DNA of 16,469 nucleotides from CADAWZ01 sp045114665 (GTDB lineage: Bacteria > Vulcanimicrobiota > CADAWZ01), in the NCBI GenBank assembly GCA_045114665.1, contig JBGUKW010000302.1, positions 1 through 16,469 of the forward strand. Reading direction: 5' to 3'. Below, piece after piece: positions 1-6,907 of this stretch. The notes below the pieces were generated by a model that worked only from the letters and a program-made list of their open reading frames with translations, searched no databases and was not told where the DNA came from. Within the stretch, counting starts at the first letter, position 1, and every line of letters starts with the position of its first letter. The position numbers were made by a program, and so were the translations under genes.

Positions 1-172
1 GGAAAATAAAGAGGCTGAAACGGAAAATAAAGAGGCTGAAACGGAAAATAAAGAGGCTGAAACGGAAAATAAAGAGGCTGAAGCTGAAAATAAAGAGGCT
101 GAAGCTGAAAATAAAGAGGCTGAAATAGATAACAAAACTAAAAAAGCCAAAAATAAAAAGAGAAAAAAATAA
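1..172 (+). CDS. C-terminal end of an unknown protein with ENKEAET repeats (partial)
   Basis: The open frame enters from the left edge (first full codon at base 2) and ends at TAA 170-172, giving 56 visible residues. The first 42 are six copies of a heptad, ENKEAET in three, ENKEAEA in two and ENKEAEI in the last. A lysine/arginine tail ending NKKRKK follows. Such a charged heptad array is probably helical and solvent exposed, with a switch from acidic repeats to a basic tip. The body of the protein lies outside the window, so its function cannot be read. A ribosomal protein L25 with a charged tail would fit the common L25-pth neighbourhood, but that is only a guess from gene order. Confidence 0.75.
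   Translation, partial: ENKEAETENKEAETENKEAETENKEAEAENKEAEAENKEAEIDNKTKKAKNKKRKK
2..127 (+). repeat. In-frame 21-bp tandem repeat, six units
   Basis: Six consecutive 21-bp units start at 2, 23, 44, 65, 86 and 107. Units 1-3 are identical. Units 4 and 5 end in gct instead of acg, and unit 6 ends in ata. Because the unit is seven codons, copy-number change keeps the frame. The near-identity, synonymous sites included, points to recent expansion by slippage or unequal recombination. Confidence 0.9.
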
Positions 173-191
173 AAAATATTTTTAAAAATAC

Positions 192-220
192 TTGATTTTT
201 TTGAAACTATATAATATAAT
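192..220 (+). promoter_or_regulatory. Sigma-70-type promoter for the 87-residue gene
   Basis: TTGATT at 192-197 and TATAAT at 215-220 are separated by 17 bp, close to the housekeeping consensus. The expected start is near 226-228, giving a 5' untranslated leader of about 120 nt before the ATG at 350. A second TATAAT at 210-215 has no equally well-spaced -35 box. Confidence 0.7.
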
Positions 221-230
221 ATCTAAACAT

Positions 231-318
231 GTTCGCCTTCTCTTTTAGGGCGTTAGTTAAAACGTGGAGCTTATAATATAAGCAGAGAAGCGAGAAGTTT
301 AGCGACAGGTACGCTAAA
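231..318 (+). ncRNA. Folded 5' leader, three-way junction plus hairpin, possible cis-regulatory RNA
   Basis: Reading by eye, bases 234-243 pair with 284-292 (nine pairs, one bulged C at 237). They enclose two small hairpins: cgtt 251-254 with aacg 261-264, and gcttat 269-274 with ataagc 278-283. A 7-bp hairpin follows, tttagcg 298-304 with cgctaaa 312-318, loop acaggta. The GGAGG ribosome-binding site is at 338-342. The segment 237-242 can instead pair with a second gagaag at 292-297, giving two exclusive states. I could not match it to the purine, TPP, FMN, SAM, lysine, glycine, cobalamin or T-box consensus motifs, nor to RNase P, SRP RNA or tmRNA. No U-run follows the last hairpin, so any control would more likely act on translation. 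Structure is directly visible; function is inferred. Confidence 0.5.
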
Positions 319-349
319 CCCTTTAATTAAAATATTTGGAGGACTTAAA

Positions 350-613
350 ATGCCAGTAAGAAGAAAAAACCCTAAGAAAGTTATAAATAACTGCCAACTT
401 AAAAAAGACGGTATCGTAATTGTTAGATCAGAATGTCCAGCAATTAAGAATGTAAGAAGCATAAGAAATCGTCTCAATGCACTTGTAAGAGAACAGGCTC
501 CTGTTGAACAAATTGAAAAAATGAGAAAAGCATTAAAGAATGCAAAGACATCAGAAGCAAAACAAAATCAGTGCAAACATTGTCATCATGTTGAAAAAGC
601 CCAAAAGGCTTAA
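350..613 (+). CDS. Unrecognised 87-residue basic protein with four cysteines
   Basis: I do not recognise this protein. The start is supported by GGAGG at 338-342, seven bases before the ATG, and by the promoter and leader upstream; the terminator at 631 closes a single-gene unit. It opens with a basic stretch (MPVRRKNPKK) and has cysteines at about residues 15, 29, 75 and 78. The last pair sits in QCKHCHHVEK, where CxxC is followed by two histidines. The middle (residues 33-70) looks helical and charged. Cys/His spacing allows metal binding, most simply zinc, and the basic character allows nucleic-acid or ribosome association, but both are inferences. CKHCHH is not a haem-attachment site on an exported protein, because there is no signal peptide. 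Its length, composition and strong own promoter fit an abundant small protein. Confidence 0.75.
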   Translation: MPVRRKNPKKVINNCQLKKDGIVIVRSECPAIKNVRSIRNRLNALVREQAPVEQIEKMRKALKNAKTSEAKQNQCKHCHHVEKAQKA

Positions 614-630
614 CATTTTATAACAAATGA

Positions 631-663
631 AAAACAGGCTGTAATAAAACAGCCTGTTTTTTT
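631..663 (+). terminator. Rho-independent terminator after the 87-residue gene
   Basis: The stem acaggctgt 634-642 pairs perfectly with 649-657 around loop aataaa, is extended by A/T pairs on the outside, and is followed by seven T (657-663). It lies 18 bases after the stop codon and 17 before pth, so it separates the two transcription units. Confidence 0.9.
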
Positions 664-679
664 GTAAAGAGGTTTAATT

Positions 680-1333
680 ATGCAAATAAGTAATGAAAAT
701 AACAACTGTTATGTAATTGCAGGATTAGGTAATCCAGGTTCTGAATATGAAAGAACAAGACATAATGCAGGATTTATGAGTGTTGATTATATAACAAATA
801 AATTAGGTGGGGATTTTTCCAAGAAAAAATTTCAAGGTAGGATATGGCAGGGGGTATTGTTAAAAACAAAGATATTCACTGTAAAGCCTGAAACTTTTAT
901 GAATTTATCAGGTAAATGTTTGAATGAAGTTTGTAGTTTTTATAAAATTCCTCCACAAAATACAATAGTAATTTATGATGATTTCGCACTCCCTGTTGGA
1001 ACTGTAAGAATAAGAATAGATGGTTCAGATGCAGGACATAATGGCATAACAAGTGTAATAACAGAATTGGGAACAAGAAATTTTATAAGGATTAGACTTG
1101 GAATTGGTCCGCTTCCTTTTGGAGCTTCTTCAATAAATTTTGTGCTGTCTAAATTTTCAAATAAAGAAATAGAAATTCTTGATAATGATGTAATTCCAAA
1201 TGTATATGAAGCTGTAAAATGCATAATAGAACAAGGAGTTACAAAAGCTATGAATTTATATAATAAAAGTTTTATTGAACCACCAAAGGAAGAACCAATA
1301 TTGAGAAGTAGGAACAGAGAAGAAACAACATGA
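680..1333 (+). CDS. pth: Peptidyl-tRNA hydrolase
   Basis: Cytoplasmic hydrolase that releases tRNA from peptidyl-tRNAs that drop off the ribosome. Family signatures are all present: GLGNPG (residues 15-20, Asn18), RHNAGF with catalytic His28, KPETFMNLSG with Asn75, IYDDFALP with Asp100 in the position of E. coli Asp93, and GHNG with Asn121. At 217 residues it is somewhat longer than the usual ~190, the extra being a charged C-terminal tail. AGAGG at 668-672 sits seven bases before the chosen ATG. The stop overlaps the next start as ATGA, so the downstream membrane protein is probably translationally coupled. Confidence 0.96.
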   Translation: MQISNENNNCYVIAGLGNPGSEYERTRHNAGFMSVDYITNKLGGDFSKKKFQGRIWQGVLLKTKIFTVKPETFMNLSGKCLNEVCSFYKIPPQNTIVIYDDFALPVGTVRIRIDGSDAGHNGITSVITELGTRNFIRIRLGIGPLPFGASSINFVLSKFSNKEIEILDNDVIPNVYEAVKCIIEQGVTKAMNLYNKSFIEPPKEEPILRSRNREETT

Positions 1334-1980
1334 AATATTTTACGATAAAAGAAATAGCATTGATAGCAGTTTTAGCAGCTGTTACCTCGACAGTTGAAAT
1401 ATCTTTAGGTTCATTTATGCATGCGTTGGGATTACATGGAACAGGTACTGTTCTACCAACAATTGCAATGATAATTTATTTTACAGCATTTTCAATAACC
1501 AAAAAAAAAGGAACTGTTATAACAATAGGATTTATAACAGCCTTTATAAAATTATTATATGGTTGGGAAATGTCTAAATTATCTCCTGTCTTGTGTATAT
1601 TTGGAGAGAGTTTAATAACAGAAATTATATTGTGGTTTTTACCTCTAAATGCAATTACAGGAATCGTAACTGGTGCTTCTCTTAAAATATTTAATTTAGT
1701 ATTTCCACTTACATTATTTTTGATATTGGGAGGAAAAACAGCAGGTAAAAATTTAACTAAATTATTTGATAGTGTACAGAGAATTTTCCCTTCATTTTCA
1801 TTTCCAATGATTGTTATAGCAAGTATAATTTGGGCAATAATTTTGGGAAGTATTTTAGGATATCTTGCTTTTGCTGTATCAAAGCAGGTAACTAGATTAC
1901 ATGGACGAATACAAAAAGAAAAATCAAAAAAAGGAGGAAAAAAAGAAAGAGTATGTTTAGAAAAAACATATTGCTTTTGA
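1330..1980 (+). CDS. Multi-pass membrane protein resembling an ECF-transporter S component
   Basis: A 216-residue hydrophobic protein with about five to six membrane segments. The N-terminal pattern (KEIALIAVLAAVTSTVEISLG, then a Gly-rich turn and a second helix) resembles substrate-binding S components of energy-coupling-factor vitamin transporters, such as the ThiW/HMP group. I see no residue that names the substrate, and no ECF ATPase or T subunit is in the window. There is no strong ribosome-binding site of its own; the ATG overlaps the pth stop in ATGA. The hydrophilic tail (KEKSKKGGKKER) contains the aaggagg used by the next gene, and the last 28 bases overlap that gene's start. The family assignment is moderate; the membrane nature is clear. 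Confidence 0.6.
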   Translation: MKYFTIKEIALIAVLAAVTSTVEISLGSFMHALGLHGTGTVLPTIAMIIYFTAFSITKKKGTVITIGFITAFIKLLYGWEMSKLSPVLCIFGESLITEIILWFLPLNAITGIVTGASLKIFNLVFPLTLFLILGGKTAGKNLTKLFDSVQRIFPSFSFPMIVIASIIWAIILGSILGYLAFAVSKQVTRLHGRIQKEKSKKGGKKERVCLEKTYCF

Positions 1981-4670
1981 TCATTGTAATAATGATGGCT
2001 ATGCTTACAACAATATCTTCTGTAAATGCTGATTTAAAGGTAAAAAAAGCAAATGAACCTGAATTTTATACGCTTTCAAATGGGCTTACTGTATATCTTT
2101 TGAGAGATACTACAACACCAGCCGTTTCAGTTTATATCGGTTATAAAGTAGGTTCAAGAAATGAACAAGTTGGATTGACAGGTATTTCTCACTTGTTGGA
2201 ACATCTTCTTTTTAGAGGAACAAATTCATTTCCAGAAGAAAAACTTAACAATCTTTTATATAGAAGTGGTGCAGAATATAATGCTTTTACATCTTATGAT
2301 GTAACAGTATATTATGAAACACTTCCTGCAAAATTTCTTGAAGATGCACTTAGACTTGAATCAGATAGAATGGTAAATAGTAATCTTTCTGATGAAGCTA
2401 TTGCAAAAGAAAAAAATATCGTTACTGCAGAACTCGATGGATATAGAAATAATCCAGAATCAGTTTTGGGTGAAGAAATTTTAAATGCACATTTTAGAAG
2501 TCATTCATACAGATGGCCTGTAATCGGCTATAAAAATGATGTACATTCAGCATCAAGAGATGACATCTACAAATATTATAGAACATATTATGTTCCAAAT
2601 AATGCTATTTTGTCAGTAGCTGGCAATTTTGAAACAAAAGAAGCCAAAAAATTAATTGAAAAATATTTTGGCAAAATCAAAGCAGGAGATAAAATTCCTG
2701 AGGTAAAAGCTGTAGAACCCGAAATGGTCAGCAAAGCAAGTATATATATGGAAGATCCTGGAAATACATCTTATGTATCTTATGTTTTTCATGCAGATAA
2801 TTTGACAAGCAAAGACCATTGTGCATTAAAAGTTCTTGATTCAATATTGTATTCAGGTAAAAGTTCAAGACTTTACAAGGCACTTGTTATGACAGGAAAA
2901 GTAACTTCTATTTCAACAGATGTTTGGGATAGCAGAGACCCTGGAATCTTTACAATAGATGCAAGTCTTGCAAAAGATTCAGATCCAAAAGAAGTTGAAA
3001 AGATTATATTTGAAGAATTAGAAAAAATCAAAAATAATCCACCAACAGGTAAAGAACTTGAAAAAGTCAAAAATACTTTGACAGCAAGTTTTATAAGAAT
3101 GAATGAAACAGTACCTCGTCATGCTCTATCTTATGTATATTATGGAGCATTAGGAGATAGTTCATATCTCAACAAATTCATAAAAAATGTTAAAACAATA
3201 AAGTCAGAAGATGTTGCTGAAGTCGCTAAAAAATATCTCGACAGCAAAAAATATACAAGCGGATATTTAAAAGGATTGGGAACTGGAGATTCAAAAGTAA
3301 GATCAAATCGTCCTGCAGGAATGGCACATTTTAAACCTGTAAATGAAAAAGCAAACTCAACTAATGAAACAGTAAGTCAATCAGATGGAATCGAAAGCTT
3401 AGTTGATTTCAAATTTGATAGATTCACTCTTGGCAATGGAATAACAGTTATAGTTAAAGAAAACCATTCAATGCCTTCAATCCATATTGGTGGTTACATA
3501 AAAGACAGCGGAGCATTTATGGAGAAAAAAGGTCTTGAAGGTGTTGCTTCTGTTACATCTGCAATGCTTGAAAGAGGTACAAAATCCAAAACTTATGAAG
3601 AGATCGTTGAAATTAAGGATTTCAATGCTATAAATACTGGATTTTCAATCGGATTAGAAAAAATAAATTTTGGTGGTTGGGCTTTGACAGAAAAGTTAGA
3701 TACAGCTATTTCAATTCTCTCTGATATGATAATAAATCCATCATTTCCTGAAGAAGAATTCAAAAAATGCTTAAAACAGAAAATAGCAGTACTTGAAGAA
3801 CACGAAACAGAACCTTCATATAGAGCTATAAGTGAATTTTTAAAGGTAATCTATCCTGAAGGAGACCCAAGAGGTCACCATGCAAGTGGAACTGTTGAAT
3901 CTCTCAAAAATCTAAAAATCGAAGATTTAAAGAAATTCCACAGAGATTTTTATAGACCTGACAATATGGTTATAGTTCTTCTTGGAGATGTAAATACAAA
4001 ACAGGCAAAAGAACTAATAACAAAGTATTTTGCTTCTTGGAAACCAACTGGCGAAAAAATAATAGCTCCAAAAGCTGTAAAAGCTGAAGTCAAACCAGAA
4101 CGCATAAATATATATATGCCAAACAAAACACAAAATACAGTTTTAGCAGGTTGTTATGGGGTCAACATAAAAGATGAAGACTATTGTGCATTTGATGTTT
4201 TCAACAAAATATTAGGCGGTGGGACATTAAATAACAGACTTGGAAGAGAAATTCGTGTAAAACAAAGTCTTGTATATGGGATTAATTCTGCAAATAGTCC
4301 AACAATAGATCCACCTCTTTTATATATTGTTGGTGGAACATCTTCAGAAAATGTTGACAAAGTTATCGAATCTATAAAAGAAGTCGTAAAAGATACATTA
4401 AAAACTGGAGTAACTGAACAAGAACTCCTTGATGCAAAATCTTCTATAGCTAATTCATTCTTGGTAAGTTTGGGCAATCCACATTCACAGATGGATATTA
4501 TCGAAAGAATCCAATACAATGGATTTAGCGATGACTATATAACAAAACTTGCTAAAAAATATGAAAGCCTTACACTTGAAGAAGTAAACAATGCAGGAAG
4601 AAAATATCTCAATCCTGACAAGATGAAAATCATCGTAAGCGGTTCATATCAAGAAAAACAATCAAAATAA
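1953..4670 (+). CDS. Exported M16 (pitrilysin-family) zinc metallopeptidase, fused double domain
   Basis: A 905-residue protein starting with a signal peptide (FRKNILLLIIVIMMAML, then NADLK). The N-terminal M16 unit carries the inverted zinc motif HLLEH (His80, Glu83 base, His84) and the third ligand Glu160 in TAELDGY, spaced 75 residues after the motif as in the family. The second unit starts near residue 480. It has no HxxEH (GVASVTSAMLERGT at the matching place) but keeps the R/Y-type stretch GREIRVKQSLVYG that helps bind substrate. This is the usual active-inactive clamshell in one chain. It should act in the periplasm or cell envelope on short or unfolded peptides. The start is supported by GGAGG at 1933-1937 (a long 15-base spacing) and by the signal peptide. 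It ends the pth operon. Confidence 0.92.
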   Translation: MFRKNILLLIIVIMMAMLTTISSVNADLKVKKANEPEFYTLSNGLTVYLLRDTTTPAVSVYIGYKVGSRNEQVGLTGISHLLEHLLFRGTNSFPEEKLNNLLYRSGAEYNAFTSYDVTVYYETLPAKFLEDALRLESDRMVNSNLSDEAIAKEKNIVTAELDGYRNNPESVLGEEILNAHFRSHSYRWPVIGYKNDVHSASRDDIYKYYRTYYVPNNAILSVAGNFETKEAKKLIEKYFGKIKAGDKIPEVKAVEPEMVSKASIYMEDPGNTSYVSYVFHADNLTSKDHCALKVLDSILYSGKSSRLYKALVMTGKVTSISTDVWDSRDPGIFTIDASLAKDSDPKEVEKIIFEELEKIKNNPPTGKELEKVKNTLTASFIRMNETVPRHALSYVYYGALGDSSYLNKFIKNVKTIKSEDVAEVAKKYLDSKKYTSGYLKGLGTGDSKVRSNRPAGMAHFKPVNEKANSTNETVSQSDGIESLVDFKFDRFTLGNGITVIVKENHSMPSIHIGGYIKDSGAFMEKKGLEGVASVTSAMLERGTKSKTYEEIVEIKDFNAINTGFSIGLEKINFGGWALTEKLDTAISILSDMIINPSFPEEEFKKCLKQKIAVLEEHETEPSYRAISEFLKVIYPEGDPRGHHASGTVESLKNLKIEDLKKFHRDFYRPDNMVIVLLGDVNTKQAKELITKYFASWKPTGEKIIAPKAVKAEVKPERINIYMPNKTQNTVLAGCYGVNIKDEDYCAFDVFNKILGGGTLNNRLGREIRVKQSLVYGINSANSPTIDPPLLYIVGGTSSENVDKVIESIKEVVKDTLKTGVTEQELLDAKSSIANSFLVSLGNPHSQMDIIERIQYNGFSDDYITKLAKKYESLTLEEVNNAGRKYLNPDKMKIIVSGSYQEKQSK

Positions 4671-4682
4671 ACCAAGCTAAAT

Positions 4683-4724
4683 AAAAAATCTGCTGTGAAA
4701 TATAATTTTCATAGCAGATTTTTT
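4683..4724. terminator. Bidirectional terminator between convergent genes
   Basis: The stem tctgctgtgaaa 4689-4700 pairs with tttcatagcaga 4707-4718 with one G-T wobble, flanked by A6 on the left and T6 on the right. It can therefore terminate both the M16 gene (plus) and the Sel1 lipoprotein gene (minus), whose stop is at 4728-4730. Confidence 0.9.
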
Positions 4725-4727
4725 ATT

Positions 4728-5783
4728 TTACTTGTCTAATTGATTTTTTAGTCTTTCATAATTATCTATAGCTGGTTTAAACCTGTGATCGGCAGATTTT
4801 TTATAATATTCAAGTGCTTTATTTAAATCTTTTTCAACACCAAATCCATTTTCATACATAATACCAAGGTTATTTAGAGATTCAAAATTTCCCTTTTTAG
4901 AAGCATTTTGAAAATATTCAAAAGCCTTTTTATAATTTTGTTCGACTCCGTGACCTCTCAAATATAAAATTCCAAGTTTATCATATCCTATTAAAGGGTC
5001 TTTTTCTACTACTTTTTGAAACCATTCAAGAGCTTTTTTATAATCTTGTTTTACCCCTTTACCTTCATAGTACATATCACCTATACTATTTTGTGCAAAA
5101 ATATTTCCATTTTCAGCAAGGACTATCAATATATCAAAAGCTTTTTTGTAATCTTGTTTTATATGACCATATCCATGTAAATATATTTGTCCAATGTAAT
5201 ATTGTGATTTAGTATCCCCTTTATCTATAGATTTTTGAAAATATTCAAGAGCTTTTTTATAATCTTGTTTTACAAATTCATCTCCATAGTAATACATAAG
5301 TCCAACTGTATGTAATGCTTCAGGATTTCCATTCTCTGCTGATTTATTATACCATTCAAATGATTTTTGAGGATTTTTTTTAATATTTCCTGTTCCAAAT
5401 TCATAAATATTTCCTAAAAAATATTGTGCCTTATCATTTCCATTTTCAGCAGATTTTGTAAACCAATAAACTGCTTTTTTATAATCTTTTTTTACACCTT
5501 TGCCATGAAAATACAATCCAGCAAGACCATATTGTGATAACGGAAATCCTTTTTCTGCTGATTTGCTAAACCAATAAACTGCTTTTTTATAATCCCGCTT
5601 TATTTCTTTTCCTGTCAAATATTTTGTAGCAAGTTGATATTGAGCATTTGTGTCTCCTGATTCTGCTTGTTGTTGTAATTTGAGAATTTCTGGATTATTT
5701 TCATTATTATTTTTCAAACAACCTGTATTTAAAATAAAACAACAAAACAAAAACAAAACTAATATTATTTTTGAATATTTCAT
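4728..5783 (-). CDS. Sel1-repeat lipoprotein
   Basis: A 351-residue protein with a lipoprotein signal peptide. A hydrophobic stretch (ILVLFLFCCFILN) is followed by LNTGC, so Cys22 should be lipidated. The rest is eight consecutive Sel1-like repeats of about 36 residues with the pattern A-x-x-G-(3-4)-A-Q-Y-x-L-G-x-x-Y-x-x-G-x-G-V-x-(Q/K)-D-Y-K-K-A-x-x-W-(F/Y). These TPR-related helical pairs form a curved protein-binding scaffold. Bacterial Sel1 lipoproteins commonly act in envelope or host interaction; the partner here is unknown. The broken Sel1 gene ends only 15 bases upstream, so the two were probably one operon. The AGGA near 5795 is far from the ATG and weak. Confidence 0.88.
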   Translation of the reverse strand: MKYSKIILVLFLFCCFILNTGCLKNNNENNPEILKLQQQAESGDTNAQYQLATKYLTGKEIKRDYKKAVYWFSKSAEKGFPLSQYGLAGLYFHGKGVKKDYKKAVYWFTKSAENGNDKAQYFLGNIYEFGTGNIKKNPQKSFEWYNKSAENGNPEALHTVGLMYYYGDEFVKQDYKKALEYFQKSIDKGDTKSQYYIGQIYLHGYGHIKQDYKKAFDILIVLAENGNIFAQNSIGDMYYEGKGVKQDYKKALEWFQKVVEKDPLIGYDKLGILYLRGHGVEQNYKKAFEYFQNASKKGNFESLNNLGIMYENGFGVEKDLNKALEYYKKSADHRFKPAIDNYERLKNQLDK

Positions 5784-5798
5784 TTTTAATTTATTTTC

Positions 5799-6420
5799 CT
5801 AACTATTTAAATATTTTTCTAATGATTCTGCTTCTTTTTGGGCAGTTTTATGTCCTCTATCTGCAGCTTTTTTTAACCATTCAAGTGCTTTTTTATAATC
5901 CCTAAAGCATCCATATCCTTCTATATACATATAAGCGAGATCGAACATTGCATTAGGATCCCCCTGTACTGTTGCCCCTTCTTCAAATAATTGAAATGCC
6001 ATTTCATAGCTTTTTCTAATCCACCTAATCCATCTAAATACATACGCCCAAGATTGTCGTATGCATGATAATGTTTATTTTCTAAAGATTTTTTAAACCA
6101 TTCAACAGCTTTTACCTCATCTTTTTCTACACCTTTTCCCAAAAGATAAGCGACACCGACACAATTTTGAGCTGAACCATGACCTTGTTTGGCAGCAAGT
6201 AAATACCATTCCAACGACTTTTTTTATCTTCTTTTACTCCGCTTCCATGATCATACATCTTACCAAGTTCAAATTGAGCATTCACATCGCCTTTTTTTGC
6301 TTGTCTTTCTAATTTAGCGACATCAGAAAGAAGTAAATTTTCATAAATAAAATAGCCTGCAATACAAACTAAAATAATCATCAAAATAATTGTTACAGAA
6401 TTGTTTTTCTTTTCGTCCAT
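5799..6420 (-). pseudogene. Membrane-anchored Sel1-repeat gene broken by two frameshifts
   Basis: Three overlapping short frames join into one Sel1 protein of 207 residues if one A is added at each of two A-runs on the coding strand. The first run is A7 at 6219-6225: D-K-K-S-R-W becomes D-K-K-K-S-L-E-W. The second is A5 at 6011-6015: L-E-K-A-M-K becomes L-E-K-S-Y-E-M-A-F. The restored product has an N-terminal membrane anchor (SVTIILMIILVCIAGYFIY) and about four Sel1 repeats, with no cysteine lipobox. The start at 6420 (MDEKK) is chosen because GGAG lies six bases before it; the ATG at 6432 has no such site. Both changes are one-base losses in homopolymers, so real decay, slippage-based switching and sequencing error are all possible. 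Confidence 0.8.
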
Positions 6421-6552
6421 TTTTTTCTCCATTATTTTTGTTGTAATTTTTTTTGTGTGGCAATTATTTAGTCGTCTGTTAAATAATTTTTAAAAATAAG
6501 TAAATAAAAATTTGCTATAAACTATTCAATATATGCCTATATAGTGCCACTT

Positions 6553-6582
6553 TGTCATTGCGAGGCGTAGCCGTGGCAATCT
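6553..6582 (+). repeat. Short copy of the tgtcattgcgagg repeat
   Basis: It shares tgtcattgcgagg and ccgtggcaatct with the copy at 14383-14427 but lacks about 11 bases in the middle. It faces the copy at 6681-6722, so the two could form a large stem around about 100 bp. Confidence 0.75.
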
Positions 6583-6680
6583 AAGCCTGTAAATTATTGT
6601 TTACTTAAAAATTGAGTCGATCGCCTATATTTAGAATGATGTAGCCGATCTGTTTAATAAATTACTAAATTTAAATTAAG

Positions 6681-6783
6681 CGGTTGAGATTGCCACGGTC
6701 GCACAGCTCCCTCGCAATGACATCTCTTCTAAACAGAGGCTATTTGGGTGGATTTTAAAATATTGATTAATTAGTACAACGAG
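6681..6783 (-). repeat. Partial, inverted copy of the MITE-like element
   Basis: Read on the minus strand, bases 6783 to 6681 match the left part of the element at 14315-14456. The shared order is ctcgttgt-type end, ttaat, atatttta, aaatag, tttagaag, then tgtcattgcgagggagctg through gtggcaatctcaacc. The core of about 40 bases is essentially identical; the outer part has diverged. The far end of the element is not recognisable here. Confidence 0.75.
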
Positions 6784-6907
6784 CCGAGTTATTGACAGCC
6801 TTTGCTCCCCATGGTGAGCCTTTTGCTGTGCCATTATAGATTACATTTTCAACACCTAAAAACGCATTTTTTTCTATTTCTTTTACAGAATCAGAGACAG
6901 TTATTTT
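6767..6907 (-). pseudogene. Remnant of a BspA-like leucine-rich-repeat protein (C-terminal cap)
   Basis: On the minus strand an open frame of 46 codons between stops reads KITVSDSVKEIEKNAFLGVE and then NVIYNGTAKGSPWGAKAVNN. The first part is a half repeat of the LRR_5 kind (I-x-V-x-D-S-V-x-x-I-x-x-x-A-F). YNGTAxGSPWGAKxVN is, from memory, the usual C-terminal cap of BspA-like surface proteins of gut and oral bacteria. There is no start and no other repeat. The frame runs into the dispersed repeat after VNN and overlaps the last codons of the neighbouring Sel1 gene in another frame. It is best read as the end of a lost gene. Confidence 0.7.

Larger units (their letters stand above)
6433..6890. 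other. 458-bp gap with repeats and a gene remnant, no intact gene
   Basis: The stretch has an AT-rich left part (6433-6552), two oppositely oriented copies of a tgtcattgcgagg repeat (6553-6582 and 6681-6722), and the remnant of a leucine-rich-repeat gene at its right end. I see no convincing promoter for the downstream Sel1 genes in the AT-rich part. Confidence 0.7.

Noticed and set aside
2..127. Regular repeats as a CRISPR array
   Set aside because: The units are contiguous, with no spacers, and keep one reading frame; they are coding tandem repeats.
231..318. Leader as a purine, T-box or cobalamin riboswitch
   Set aside because: The junction shape is suggestive, but the conserved junction bases or box sequences of these classes are absent.
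568..600. CKHCHH as a haem c attachment site
   Set aside because: The protein has no signal peptide, and the extra cysteines suit metal binding better.
6421..6432. ATG at 6432 as start of the broken Sel1 gene
   Set aside because: No Shine-Dalgarno before it, while GGAG inside these codons is ideally placed for the ATG at 6420.
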